Shown here: piece by piece, positions 35,071 to 43,910 of the stretch
Position numbering within the stretch: position 1 is the first letter of the stretch
Layout of the letters: every line of letters starts with the position of its first letter
Source of the DNA: Streptomyces sp. NBC_00258
GTDB taxonomy: Bacteria > Actinomycetota > Actinomycetes > Streptomycetales > Streptomycetaceae
Direction: 5' to 3'
Assembly: GCF_036182465.1 (NCBI RefSeq)
Contig: NZ_CP108081.1
Span: forward strand, 4,340,001 to 4,404,000
Length of the DNA: 64,000 bases
Made by a program: the position numbers and the translations under genes
The notes under the pieces: generated by a model
The model's input: the letters and a program-made list of their open reading frames with translations, nothing else
Told to the model about the DNA's origin: nothing
Database searches by the model: none

Positions 35071-35090
35071 TTACTAGGACGTCCTAGTAA
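35071..35090. promoter_or_regulatory. Perfect 20-bp palindromic operator of icmA
   Basis: TTACTAGGACGTCCTAGTAA is identical to its reverse complement and ends 10 bases before the icmA ATG. On the minus strand TAGTAA within it can act as the -10 box, so a bound repressor would block transcription directly. The size fits a TetR- or MarR-type dimer site. Candidate regulators are the nearby TetR (32551) and MarR (35690) products. Confidence 0.75.
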
Positions 35091-35180
35091 TGGTCGATGG
35101 CAAACCGCCACAGATCACACCCGTGGCGGTGAGGGCGGGGCGAGGGCCGGAGCGGTGATGGCACCCGGCCCGTCAGTCCG

Positions 35181-35519
35181 TCACGCCTTGGCGACCGCGC
35201 CCGCGTCCTCCGTGACCTTGGCCTCCAGCTCGCGGCTGACCTTGCGCTCCACGAAGAAGGCGGCGGTGGGGACGGTGCCCGCGAGCAGCACCCACAGCAG
35301 CTTCGGGACCGGCCACTTGGCCTTGGAGCCCAGGTCGAAGGCGAAGACCAGGTAGACGACGTACAGCCAGCCGTGCGCGACGCTGACGACACGCGTGAAG
35401 TCCGCGGCACCGTCCAGGTCGAGCACGTACTTGCCGATCATCCCGAGGACCAACAGGACCAGCAGGACACCGGTGACGTAGGCCATGACGCGGTAGCGGG
35501 TCAGCACGCTCTTTTTCAT
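35181..35519 (-). CDS. DUF3817 small membrane protein
   Basis: 112 residues with three hydrophobic helices: VMAYVTGVLLVLLVLGMIGKYVL, VSVAHGWLYVVYLVFAFDL and LLWVLLAGTVPTAAFFVERKV. The conserved VAHGWLYVVYLVFAF and GTVPTAAFFVERKV segments define the DUF3817 family, whose role is unknown. The ATG at 35519 has no clear ribosome site; a TACGCT box seven bases upstream could make the message leaderless. A second family member is encoded at 44201-44545. It lies between icmA and a MarR gene on the same strand. Confidence 0.85.
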   Translation of the reverse strand: MKKSVLTRYRVMAYVTGVLLVLLVLGMIGKYVLDLDGAADFTRVVSVAHGWLYVVYLVFAFDLGSKAKWPVPKLLWVLLAGTVPTAAFFVERKVSRELEAKVTEDAGAVAKA

Positions 35520-35689
35520 GGCTACGAGCGTAACGACCGGTTCCGCACGATCTTCCGCCACCCCCGCCCGTCGTCGGGGCCCGGCAACGGGCCCCGCTAG
35601 GGGCGCTGGGCGGGACATCATGCGGCTCCGCCGCGTGGGCGCGACCGGCCCCCCACCGATCCGCAGTCGACGAACCGCGCCCGGCGGAG

Positions 35690-36196
35690 CTACTCGTCGA
35701 AGTCGTTCGCCGCCACTCTCAGCGGCCGCAGCATCGCGAAGATCTCCCGGCACTCCTCGGCGTCGTACACGCCGAGGCCGAAGTCCATCGCCATCAGGTC
35801 GCGAGTGGCGGCGTCACAGACCTCGCGGCCCTTGTCGGTGATGGAGGCGAGGGTGCCGCGGCCGTCGTTGGGGTTGGGGCGCTTGTCGACGAGACCGGAC
35901 CGGGCGAGCCGGTCCACGGTGTTGGTCACCGACGTCGGATGCACCATCAGCCGTTCGCCGATCTTGGACATCGGCAGCTCGCCGGCCTTGGAGAAGGTGA
36001 GCAGCACCAGGGCCTCGTAGCGCGCGAACGTCAGCTCGTACGGCTTGACGACCGCGTCGACCTCGGCGAGGAGGATCTGGTGGGCGCGCATGATGGAGGT
36101 GATCGCGCCCATGGACGGCACGGATCCCCAGCGTTGCTTCCAGTGCTCGTCGGCACGGGCGATGGGATCGAAGGCAAGACTGAGCGGCTTCGGCAC
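35690..36196 (-). CDS. MarR-family transcriptional regulator
   Basis: 168 residues. The winged helix is clear: GAITSIMRAHQILLAEVDAVVKPYELTFARYEALVLLTFSKAGELPMSKIGERLMVHPTSVTNTVDRLARSGLVDKRPNPNDGRGTLASITDKGREV. The start is the GTG at 36196, 10 bases downstream of the MFS stop, so the two genes are probably co-transcribed. Possible targets are the MFS exporter or the palindrome before icmA; neither is shown by the sequence. Confidence 0.88.
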   Translation of the reverse strand: MPKPLSLAFDPIARADEHWKQRWGSVPSMGAITSIMRAHQILLAEVDAVVKPYELTFARYEALVLLTFSKAGELPMSKIGERLMVHPTSVTNTVDRLARSGLVDKRPNPNDGRGTLASITDKGREVCDAATRDLMAMDFGLGVYDAEECREIFAMLRPLRVAANDFDE

Positions 36197-36206
36197 GGCA
36201 AGGACC

Positions 36207-37544
36207 CTACCGGCCGGTCATATCGTGGTCAGCCCCGTCTCGCGTATCGATATCCGCCCCCTTTTCCGCCTTCTCTCCCCGCCCCTTCACCGGCGCCTTC
36301 CCCTCGTCTCCCCGAACCCTTCCCGTACGCCGTACCTCCATCGCCAGGAGCACACAGCACACGGTCCCCAGCACGCCGACGCCGCCCACGACCGTGCTGA
36401 CCGCCCAGATCTCGGCGGCCGCCCCGGCGAGCGCCATGCCGACGCCCTGGATCGTCATCAGTCCTGCCGTGTGCACGGTCATGGCCCGCCCGCGCAGTTC
36501 CTCGGGCACGGCGTCCACGAACCAGCGGTCGAGCCCGAGGGTGTACGCGCCCGCCGACCCGGCGAGCACCAGCACGAGCAGGATCCAGCCGAGGCCCGGG
36601 TGGAGGGGATAGAGGAGGAGCGGCAGGAGTCCGCCGCCCGCCAGGGGCAGGACGATCCGGGAGCGGGCCGCGGGCGACAGGGCGGCGCCGGCGTACAGCT
36701 CCCCCGCGATCGTCCCGACCGGCATCGCGCACATCAGCAGCCCGATCCAGGCCGTGCCGACCCCGGCCTCGTCCGCGTACGCGGCAGCCAGCGCCTCCGG
36801 CGCCACGACGAACATCGGCGGCACCCACAGGAGCAGCAGCAGCGCCCGGATCCGGCGGTCGCCCAGGACCTGCCGGGCGCCGGAGAGCGAGTACCGCACC
36901 AACGCCCCGCCCCCGGCCCGGGCCGGCCGGCGCCGCGTGCCCAGCCGCAGGAGCAGCGCCGAGGCGAGGAAGGTGCCCAGCGTGACGGCCAGTGCCCCGC
37001 GCGGTGACACGACGGTGAGCAGGACACCGCCGAGGCCGAAGCCCACGAGTACCGCGCTCTGCGACACGATCCGCAGCAGGGAGCGGCCGAGCACGAACAG
37101 GTCGCCGTCCCCGAGGATGTCGGTCAGCGTGGCCATCCGTGTCCCGCTGAACACCGGTGACACGGCCGCGATGACGCACCGCAGCACGAGCAGCGCGGCG
37201 ACGGGTGTGGACGGCAGGGCCATCAGTGCCGCGCACCCGGCACACACCAGGTCGCAGACGACGAGCACCCGACGCGGCGGGAACCGGTCGGCCACGCCGG
37301 ACAGCAGCGTGCCGCCCACCAGGTAGGGCAGGAAGCCCAGCGCGAACACCAGCGCGCTGAGCAGCGGCGACCCCGTCAGCTCGTACACGAGCACGGTCAG
37401 CGCGATCTCACTGACGACGACGCCGAGCAGCGAGAGCGCGTGTGCGAGGAACACGGCACGGAACTCGCGTACGGCGAAGACGGGACCGTAACCCGTCTTC
37501 TCGGGTGCGGGCAGCGTCGTGGTGCCCCTGTTCTCTTCCGGCAT
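36207..37544 (-). CDS. Major facilitator superfamily transporter
   Basis: 445 residues with about twelve hydrophobic helices. The MFS motif between helices 2 and 3 reads GVADRFPPRRVLVVCDL, and helices 1-2 contain FRAVFLAHALSLLGVVVSEIALTVLVYELTGSPLLSALVFALGFLPYLVGG. This pattern is typical of drug/siderophore exporter-like MFS proteins in actinomycetes. The last 45 residues are charged and disordered. ATG 37544 is the start; it is divergent from an ArsR-type regulator whose dyad-containing promoter region they share, so that regulator probably represses it. Confidence 0.85.
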   Translation of the reverse strand: MPEENRGTTTLPAPEKTGYGPVFAVREFRAVFLAHALSLLGVVVSEIALTVLVYELTGSPLLSALVFALGFLPYLVGGTLLSGVADRFPPRRVLVVCDLVCAGCAALMALPSTPVAALLVLRCVIAAVSPVFSGTRMATLTDILGDGDLFVLGRSLLRIVSQSAVLVGFGLGGVLLTVVSPRGALAVTLGTFLASALLLRLGTRRRPARAGGGALVRYSLSGARQVLGDRRIRALLLLLWVPPMFVVAPEALAAAYADEAGVGTAWIGLLMCAMPVGTIAGELYAGAALSPAARSRIVLPLAGGGLLPLLLYPLHPGLGWILLVLVLAGSAGAYTLGLDRWFVDAVPEELRGRAMTVHTAGLMTIQGVGMALAGAAAEIWAVSTVVGGVGVLGTVCCVLLAMEVRRTGRVRGDEGKAPVKGRGEKAEKGADIDTRDGADHDMTGR

Positions 37545-37579
37545 GTCCCGCAGCGTGCATGCGCGCGGGCCGCCCGCCG

Positions 37580-37601
37580 TAGAGTTTCGGTGTCAGCCGA
37601 A
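37580..37601 (+). promoter_or_regulatory. -10 box with TTCGG/CCGAA operator
   Basis: TAGAGT (37580-37585) is a good -10 box for the ArsR-like gene, predicting a start near 37592. TTCGG (37586-37590) and CCGAA (37597-37601) form a 5-6-5 dyad right over that start. It sits in the 87-bp region shared with the divergent MFS gene and is a likely autorepressor site. Confidence 0.5.
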
Positions 37602-37631
37602 TCTTCGCGATCGACCACGGCGGGAGGGCAC

Positions 37632-38615
37632 GTGCCGTTCCATCTGCGCTTCGGCGAGGACGACCTCCTCAGGTGCCGCTTCGCGGTGTCCCCGCTGTGG
37701 GAGACCCAGGAGGCCGTCCGCACCCTCAACCGCCCCGAGCGGCACGGGTATCACGCGCACTGGCTCCGTCGTACGCGTTCGGCCGCCGCGGAGCTCGACC
37801 TCACACCGCTGTGGCTGCTGATGCCCCAGCGCGGGCACACTCCGGACTGGCTGGGACCTCCGCCGCTCGGCCCCTCGGCCACGTTCGACGAGGAGATCGC
37901 GGCGGTTCGCGGTGCCGACCCCGAGGCGGCCCGCGAGGACACCGCACTGGCGCTCGCGGACACCCCGGGCGCCCTCGAATCCCCGCGCGGGCGCTCCCTG
38001 CTGGCCGACCCGGTCCGCATGATCCAGGAGCTGACCGATCTGCTGGCCGCGGCCTGGCGCGCCCTGGTCGAGCCCGACTGGCCGCGGCTGCGCGCCCTCC
38101 TGGAGGCCGACGTGGTCTTCCACTCGCGCCGCCTGGCCGAGGTGGGCCTGGGCGGGCTGCTGTCCGAGCTGGACCGGCGGCTCGCCTGGGACGCCGGCAC
38201 GCTCACGATCGACGTGAAGGGCGAGCACGTCCGCGAACTCGGCGGCCAGGGCCTGGTGTTGATGCCCAGCGTCTTCTCCTGGCCGAACGTGGTGAGCGGC
38301 TTCGAACCGCCCTGGCAGCCGACGCTGGTCTACCCGGCGCGCGGCATCGGGGGCCTGTGGGCCGAGCCGTCCGACCGCATGCCCGAGGCGCTCGCAGCGA
38401 TCCTCGGCCGCGGCCGGGCCGCCGTCCTGACCGCGCTCGACGACCCCGCCACCACGACGGGCCTCGCGCACCGCCTCGGCCTCGCGCCCTCATCGGTGTC
38501 GGCGCATCTGTCGGCGCTGCGCGACGCGGGCCTGCTCGTCTCGCGCCGGTACGGACACCAGGTGCTGTACGAGAGGACGCCGCTGGGCATCGCGCTGGCG
38601 TCAGGCGGCGCCTGA
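37632..38615 (+). CDS. ArsR-type winged-helix regulator with N-terminal DUF5937-like domain
   Basis: 327 residues from the GTG at 37632, preceded by GGGAGGG. The N-terminal 240 residues (FHLRFGEDDLLRCRFAVSPLWETQEAVRTLNRPERHGYHAHWLR...) form a domain of unknown ligand. The C-terminal winged helix is ArsR-like: RAAVLTALDDPATTTGLAHRLGLAPSSVSAHLSALRDAGLLVSRRYGHQVLYERTPLG. It lacks an obvious metal-binding Cys cluster, so metal sensing is unlikely. Divergent from an MFS transporter that it probably controls. Confidence 0.85.
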   Translation: MPFHLRFGEDDLLRCRFAVSPLWETQEAVRTLNRPERHGYHAHWLRRTRSAAAELDLTPLWLLMPQRGHTPDWLGPPPLGPSATFDEEIAAVRGADPEAAREDTALALADTPGALESPRGRSLLADPVRMIQELTDLLAAAWRALVEPDWPRLRALLEADVVFHSRRLAEVGLGGLLSELDRRLAWDAGTLTIDVKGEHVRELGGQGLVLMPSVFSWPNVVSGFEPPWQPTLVYPARGIGGLWAEPSDRMPEALAAILGRGRAAVLTALDDPATTTGLAHRLGLAPSSVSAHLSALRDAGLLVSRRYGHQVLYERTPLGIALASGGA

Positions 38616-38748
38616 CGCCCCGACAAAAGCCCGGCAGGAGCCCGAGAGGAGGCGGCGGCCCACGGTGTCGCACCCCTGCCGGTCAAGTCCGTTATGTCAC
38701 GATAGTCGGACATCGTCACTGACCGTCACCTTCGCCCAAGGGGGCAGG

Positions 38749-39759
38749 ATGTTCCGGCAGACCCGTACCCGTACCCTCGCGGCGCTCGCCGTGCTCGGAC
38801 TCGCGGCGGGCTGCTCGTCCGCACCCGAGGCCGACACCACCGCCGCCCGTGAGACGTCCGCACCGGCGAGCCCCGCCGCCGGTTCCCCGTTCTGGGTCGA
38901 CCCCGCGAGCCCCGCGGCCCAGCAGGTACAGCGGTGGGAGCGGCAGGGGCGCGAGCGCGACGCCCGTCTCCTGAAGCTCATCGCGGACCGGCCCGCCGCG
39001 ATCTGGCCCTCCGCCGAGCGCCCCGAGCCGAAGATCAGGGAGGCGACCGCGGCGGCGGCCCGGGAGGGGCGCACCGCGGTCTTCGTCGCGTACGACATCC
39101 CGCACCGCGACTGCGGACAGCACTCGGCGGGCGGGGCGTACGGCGCGGACGCCTACCAGGACTGGATCGACCGGTTCGCGCGGGCCATCGGCGACAGCGA
39201 GGCCCTGGTGGTGCTGGAGCCCGACGCGGTCGCGCACATCGTGGACGGCTGCACCCCGGGCGAGTACCACGCCGAGCGCGAACAGATGCTCTCCGAGGCG
39301 ATCGTGCGGCTGAAGCGGCAGCCGCACACGAAGGTGTACCTCGACGCGGGCAACCCGGCCTGGATCCGGGAGTCGTGGAAGCTGGTCGAGCCTCTCAAGC
39401 GCGCGGGCGTCGCGAACGCCGACGGCTTCGCCCTGAACGTCTCCAACTTCCAGACGGACGAGACGACGAAGGAGTACGGCCGCCGGCTCTCGCAGGACCT
39501 CGGCGGCAAGCACTTCGTCGTGGACACCAGCCGCAACGGCAACGGCCCGCTGGACGGCGACCCCTCCCAGGCCTGGTGCAACCCGCCGGGCCGGGCGCTC
39601 GGCACCCCGCCCACCAAGGACACCGGCGACCCGCTCGTGGACGCCTACCTGTGGATCAAGCGCCCCGGGGAGTCGGACGGACAGTGCCGCGGGGGCCCGT
39701 CGGCGGGCCAGTGGTGGGCGGACTACGCGCTGAGCCTGGCCCGCAACTCCAAGGCGTAG
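38749..39759 (+). CDS. GH6-family glycoside hydrolase lipoprotein (CslZ-like)
   Basis: 336-residue exported beta-1,4-glucanase. The signal peptide ends in LAAGC with lipobox Cys22, so it is probably membrane-tethered rather than freely secreted. GH6 motifs: VFVAYDIPHRDCGQ (Asp121), VVLEPDAVAHI (Asp159, candidate general acid), YLDAGNPAWI, FALNVSNFQ, HFVVDTSRNG and AWCNPPGRALG. The ATG at 38749 has AAGGGGG four bases upstream. It converges on glxA-cslA. In S. coelicolor a GH6 enzyme (CslZ) accompanies cslA-glxA and is thought to trim or open the wall for the tip glycan, so the same role is inferred here. Confidence 0.88.
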   Translation: MFRQTRTRTLAALAVLGLAAGCSSAPEADTTAARETSAPASPAAGSPFWVDPASPAAQQVQRWERQGRERDARLLKLIADRPAAIWPSAERPEPKIREATAAAAREGRTAVFVAYDIPHRDCGQHSAGGAYGADAYQDWIDRFARAIGDSEALVVLEPDAVAHIVDGCTPGEYHAEREQMLSEAIVRLKRQPHTKVYLDAGNPAWIRESWKLVEPLKRAGVANADGFALNVSNFQTDETTKEYGRRLSQDLGGKHFVVDTSRNGNGPLDGDPSQAWCNPPGRALGTPPTKDTGDPLVDAYLWIKRPGESDGQCRGGPSAGQWWADYALSLARNSKA

Positions 39760-39785
39760 CAGGCGACTTCACCTCTCGGTCGGTT

Positions 39786-41741
39786 TCACCTGACCTGGAC
39801 CCACTTCGCCTCGGACGGTGTGCCGTCCGTGTCCGTCACGAACAGCATGTACCAGCCGGGCGGCACCAGCGTCCGGTCCTTCGGTACGTCCACGGTGACC
39901 GAGTCCTTCGTCTTGGTGAGCCCCAGCTCGATGGACCGCTGCTCGACGTCCGTGGTGTGGGTGACCGCGCTGGGCCGCATCAGACGGGCGTTCACGATCC
40001 GGTCCGGATACCGGGTGGCGAAGGTCGCACGGCCCTCGCCGTCGACCTCCTGCGGACCGTCGCCGAGTACGGGACGGGTCTTGGCGTTCTTGTGCAGGGT
40101 GGGCGGGGTGTAGATCTCCATGCGCTGCTCGAAGTGGCCGAGCTTGGTGTTCTGCTGGTCGTCGAAGAGCGGGTCGGAGCCGAACGTGGCGACCCGGCCG
40201 TCGGGCAGCAGCAGCGCCTCGGAGTGGTAGTTGCGGCCGACCCTGGGCGAGGCCGCCGAACGGAAGGAGTTGGACCGGGGGTCGTAGAACTGCGCCTTGA
40301 GGATGTTGCTGGCGCTGCGCCCGCGGTAGTCCGAGGAGCCGTTCGAGGTGAACACCGAGTCGTCCGGCATGATCACGCTGTTCAGGTAGCGGGTGCCCTG
40401 CGGAAGGTCGGGGCCGTCCTCGAAGACGGGGTTGTCCTTCTTGAGGTCGATGACCGCCGTGCGCGAGGTCGCCTTCTTGGACTCGCCGACGCCTCCGCCG
40501 CCGAGGATCATCACCTTCTGGTCCTGGGCCGGGGGCAGCAGCAGGGACGCCGACGTCTCCGTCTGGTCGGTGTCGCTCAGCCCCGGCACCTTCTCGAACT
40601 TGTTGGTCTTCAGATCCCACAGCCCGGGTTCGCGCCCCATGGTGGCGGGCCCGTAACCGGCGTTCGAGGCCGGGTAGAAGAGCTTGCCGCCCTTGGTGAG
40701 GAAGAGGGCGGGGTAGGTCGGGAAGTAGTGCTTGGGGCCCGGGGTCCACTTCTTGGTCTTCGGGTCGTAGATCTCGTTGTCGCCCGGGTCGATCACCCCG
40801 ACGTCGTCGAGCCCGGAGACCGCGAGCACCCGCCCGTCCTCCAGACCGACCAGCGTCGGATACCAGCGGGCCTTGGCCATCGGCGCGACGGGTACGTACT
40901 TCTCCGCCGTCGGGTCGAACTCGTACGCGGCCTTGATCCCCTGGAAGTCCTGCTTGTCCATGGTGATCTTCTCGGAGAGGCCGTACGTGTTGGCCGCCTC
41001 CTTCCCCTTCAGGCCGACGATCTCGTACTGGGCCTGCTTGCCCGTGACCGCCCGCTGCCCCACCTCGGTGGCCTCGACGAAGACCCGGGCCTCGCTCGCC
41101 GTGACCTTCGTCTTCCAGGGCTGCATCACACCGGCCCTGTTGTACTTGATCTCCTGCGTGCGCTTGGCCTTGGGGACGGTGACGTCGAACCTGCTGACGT
41201 ACTCCACCCCGGTCGGCGAGCGGAAGCGGGTGCCCTTCTTGAGGACGACCGGCTTGTCCGGGTTCTCGTTCTTCACGCGCATACCGCCGCCGGCCCGGTC
41301 GACCTCGCCGTCGAGCAGCTCGTAGCGGGCCGTGCCGCCGGCCACCAGCATTCTGCCGCTGGGGAGTTGGGCGTGGCCGGCGCAGAAGAAGTCGTCCGGG
41401 GTGGGGATCTTCTTGAAGGTGTCGGTCCTCGGGTCCCACAGGACGGTGTCGAAGGAGCCCTTGTCGAACTTCTTCTGCTCGTTTCCGGAGCCCGCGACGA
41501 TCAGCACCTTGCCGGTGTGCAGGAGCGCCGCGTGGATGGCGTTGGTGCGGAACTCCCTGGGAATGTCCAGGTGCTTCCAGGAGCCGTACTTCGCCTTGTA
41601 GCCGGGCTGGGCGATCTTGTACTCGTAGTACTGCTCCGAGGCGAAACCGATCGCGGCCGGGGCGTTGAGTCCGGCGAGCAGTGCGACGCCGCCTATGCCG
41701 AGCAGCCTCTTCTGGGCCTTCTTCGAAGGGCGGTAGGCCAT
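39786..41741 (-). CDS. glxA: GlxA-like mono-copper radical oxidase
   Basis: 651-residue membrane-anchored kelch oxidase of the galactose oxidase family. An N-terminal signal anchor (RLLGIGGVALLAGLNAPAAIGFAS) exports it. Radical-site residues are present: Cys120 (FFCAGH) and Tyr294 in KARWYPTL for the Cys-Tyr cofactor, Trp293 beside it, Tyr505-His506 in VGRNYHSEAL and His595 in VTHTTDVEQRS; these positional matches are inferred by alignment to galactose oxidase from memory. The C-terminal DUF1929-like beta domain closes it. GlxA works with CslA in making the hyphal tip glycan. The ATG at 41741 has AGGAGG 10 bases upstream, three bases after the cslA stop, so the two form an operon. Confidence 0.9.
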   Translation of the reverse strand: MAYRPSKKAQKRLLGIGGVALLAGLNAPAAIGFASEQYYEYKIAQPGYKAKYGSWKHLDIPREFRTNAIHAALLHTGKVLIVAGSGNEQKKFDKGSFDTVLWDPRTDTFKKIPTPDDFFCAGHAQLPSGRMLVAGGTARYELLDGEVDRAGGGMRVKNENPDKPVVLKKGTRFRSPTGVEYVSRFDVTVPKAKRTQEIKYNRAGVMQPWKTKVTASEARVFVEATEVGQRAVTGKQAQYEIVGLKGKEAANTYGLSEKITMDKQDFQGIKAAYEFDPTAEKYVPVAPMAKARWYPTLVGLEDGRVLAVSGLDDVGVIDPGDNEIYDPKTKKWTPGPKHYFPTYPALFLTKGGKLFYPASNAGYGPATMGREPGLWDLKTNKFEKVPGLSDTDQTETSASLLLPPAQDQKVMILGGGGVGESKKATSRTAVIDLKKDNPVFEDGPDLPQGTRYLNSVIMPDDSVFTSNGSSDYRGRSASNILKAQFYDPRSNSFRSAASPRVGRNYHSEALLLPDGRVATFGSDPLFDDQQNTKLGHFEQRMEIYTPPTLHKNAKTRPVLGDGPQEVDGEGRATFATRYPDRIVNARLMRPSAVTHTTDVEQRSIELGLTKTKDSVTVDVPKDRTLVPPGWYMLFVTDTDGTPSEAKWVQVR

Positions 41742-41744
41742 GGG

Positions 41745-43562
41745 CTAGTTACCTCCTGTCGTACCGCTGGAGACCGTCCCGCTGGGGATCGAGCCACTGG
41801 GAAGCGTGCCGCCGGCGCTGAAGGCCGGCGCGGGTGCCTGCTCTCCTTCCGTGACCCGGGCGACGGCGGGGGCGACGCGCTGCCGGGCCCGGCGTTCCTG
41901 GAACCGGGTGCCGAGCCACACGCCGACCGGGGCGAGGGAGATGGCCAGGGCGAGGACGGACCAGGTGCGCATGGCCGCGTGCGTGTGCCCGAGGACGAAC
42001 GACGCCACCAGCGAGGCCGTCAGGACGGCCGCCCAGAACAGGTGGATCCGGAAGGTCAGCACCCGGTCCGGGCTGGCGCCGCCGCCCTTCGGGGTGACCA
42101 CGAACCGGCTGGGGCGGCGGACCACGGCCGCGCCGAGCGACTTGAGGTAGATCGGCGCGGAGAGGGCCGACATCGCCATGCCGGCGAGGCCGCCCGAACC
42201 TTCCGGTTCGTGCGGGGAGACGTTGTGCCGCCGGTTCCAGAGGTAGAGGCCGATCTGGAGGGCGGCGGCGTCGCTGTAGAGCATCAGCCACATCGAGGCG
42301 GCGACCTGGGTGCCGGACGCGCCGAACCACAGGAACAGGACGCAACTGAGGATGCCCAGCAGCCAGTTGACGGCCGTCATCGGGTAGTAGACGAGCATCA
42401 TCGTGTACGAGAACAGCCGGCCGGGCGGCATCGTGAAGGGCGCCTTCCAGTACTGCTTGAACAGCGTCTCGTACGTGCCGCGCGACCAGCGCATCTGCTG
42501 GGTGAAGAAGTCCGTCCAGGAGGCGGGGCCCTCGCCCACGGCCAGCACGTCGGGTGTGTAGACGGACTGCCAGTGGTGGCCGGTCCTCGGGTTCTTGCGC
42601 CGGTGCAGTTCGAACCCGGTGGCCATGTCCTCGGTGATGGAGTCGTACAGCCCGCCCACCTGCCGGACGGCCGCCATCCGTACGACGTTGTTGGTGCCCA
42701 CGAACATGGGGGCGCGGTAGCGGTTGCCGGCGCGCTGGATCAGCGCGTGGAACAGGAACTGCTGGGACTCGGCCGCCTTGGTGACCGGAGTGGTGTAGTT
42801 GCCGTACACCTGCGGGCCGACGACGAACGCGACGTCCGGGTCGCGGAAGTAGCCCATCATCCGCTCCAGGTACTCGGGGAGCGGGACGTGGTCGGTGTCG
42901 ACGGAGGCGAAGTAGTCGTACTCGCCGCCGTGCATCGCGATCCACGCGTTGTAGTTGCCGTGCTTCGTACGGGCCTTGTGGACGCCCTTGGCCCTGTTCC
43001 ACTCGGGGACGCCGTGGCGGGTGAAGTGGCGTACGCCCAGCTCGACGCAGAGGGCCTTGGCCTGTTCGTCGTCGCCCTCGTCGAGGAGCCAGACGTCGAG
43101 GAGGCCGGGGTGGGTGACGCGGACGGCGCCTTCGAGGGTGGCGCGGACCATGGAGAGGGGCTCTTTGCCCGGGACGTACGTGGTGAGGAAGGCGACCCTG
43201 GTTCCGCGCTCGGGGGTCACGGGGACCGGGTCCCTGGCGACCATGGTCGCGTGGGCGATGGACACCACGTTGACGACCATGAACAGCTCGATCAGGCCGA
43301 TGGATATGAGCATCGTGATGTCGAGACCGACGAGCCAGCGGGTGCCGCCTTCTCTGGCGACCCAGTGGGTCGGCCAGACCAGGTAGACGAGGAGCAGCCC
43401 CGTGAGCAGCGGGGCGAGCGTCATGAGCAGGACGGCTCGTATTCGGTGGGGCTCGCGCGACAGGAGCTTGGTGTACTGCACCCGGTACGCGGTGCCGGAC
43501 GGCTCCGTGAGCGGTCCGGCCAGTTGGCTGTGGGTGTCGTAGTCGTAGCCCTCCGGCCGCAC
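41745..43562 (-). CDS. cslA: CslA-like cellulose synthase family glycosyltransferase
   Basis: 605-residue membrane GT2 enzyme polymerising a beta-glucan at hyphal tips. Motifs in order: two N-terminal helices (LLMTLAPLLTGLLLVYLVW), the DxD region FASVDTDHVP, catalytic TEDMATGFELHRR, and QQMRWSRGTYE matching QxxRW. Further membrane helices and a Ser/Gly-rich tail follow. The GTG at 43562 is preferred, with GGAGG five bases upstream; the frame opens at 43610 without such a site. In S. coelicolor CslA binds DivIVA at the tip. Here it lies about 12 kb from scy, another DivIVA partner. No c-di-GMP PilZ domain was recognised. Confidence 0.9.
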   Translation of the reverse strand: MRPEGYDYDTHSQLAGPLTEPSGTAYRVQYTKLLSREPHRIRAVLLMTLAPLLTGLLLVYLVWPTHWVAREGGTRWLVGLDITMLISIGLIELFMVVNVVSIAHATMVARDPVPVTPERGTRVAFLTTYVPGKEPLSMVRATLEGAVRVTHPGLLDVWLLDEGDDEQAKALCVELGVRHFTRHGVPEWNRAKGVHKARTKHGNYNAWIAMHGGEYDYFASVDTDHVPLPEYLERMMGYFRDPDVAFVVGPQVYGNYTTPVTKAAESQQFLFHALIQRAGNRYRAPMFVGTNNVVRMAAVRQVGGLYDSITEDMATGFELHRRKNPRTGHHWQSVYTPDVLAVGEGPASWTDFFTQQMRWSRGTYETLFKQYWKAPFTMPPGRLFSYTMMLVYYPMTAVNWLLGILSCVLFLWFGASGTQVAASMWLMLYSDAAALQIGLYLWNRRHNVSPHEPEGSGGLAGMAMSALSAPIYLKSLGAAVVRRPSRFVVTPKGGGASPDRVLTFRIHLFWAAVLTASLVASFVLGHTHAAMRTWSVLALAISLAPVGVWLGTRFQERRARQRVAPAVARVTEGEQAPAPAFSAGGTLPSGSIPSGTVSSGTTGGN

Positions 43563-43697
43563 AGCGCCCTCCAGTGATCGAACGAGCCGATACCCACACA
43601 AAAGTGGCATTTGGTCGGCGTGTCGAACGGAGAGGGTCCAGTTGGGGGTAGGGGGCGAGGCGTTGTCGATTCACCTGCGGGCGGGCGGAGCTTGCTC

Positions 43698-43848
43698 GCG
43701 CAGTTCCTCGTGCCCCTAAAAGATTGCGCAGTTCCCCGGCGCCCCTCAGGCGGTTGGGGGCGCGGGGAACCGCGCGAGCAACTCAAGACGGCCGGCACGC
43801 GACGGAGCGGCCTCAGCCACCGTCCTCAGGGGCGCGGGGAACTGCGCG
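43698..43848. repeat. GCGCAGTTCC-type repeat cluster upstream of cslA
   Basis: The 348-bp gap 43563-43910 has no convincing gene. It contains direct copies (43698 with GTGCCCCT, and near 43725) and inverted copies (near 43757, and 43829-43848, AGGGGCGCGGGGAACTGCGC) of the element also found at 5141, 12070 and 47494. Long hairpins are possible. No cslA promoter was recognised. Confidence 0.65.
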
Positions 43849-43910
43849 ACAAGCCCCCACCGGCCCGCACCCACCACACAACCCCCCGTGGAAGCGGCAA
43901 GGCAGGGCGG

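Noticed and set aside
38934..43577. Very long plus-strand open frame (over 1500 codons) across the GH6, glxA and cslA genes
   Set aside because: It overlaps three clearly recognised genes in the wrong frame or strand; high GC makes stop codons rare, so long shadows are expected.
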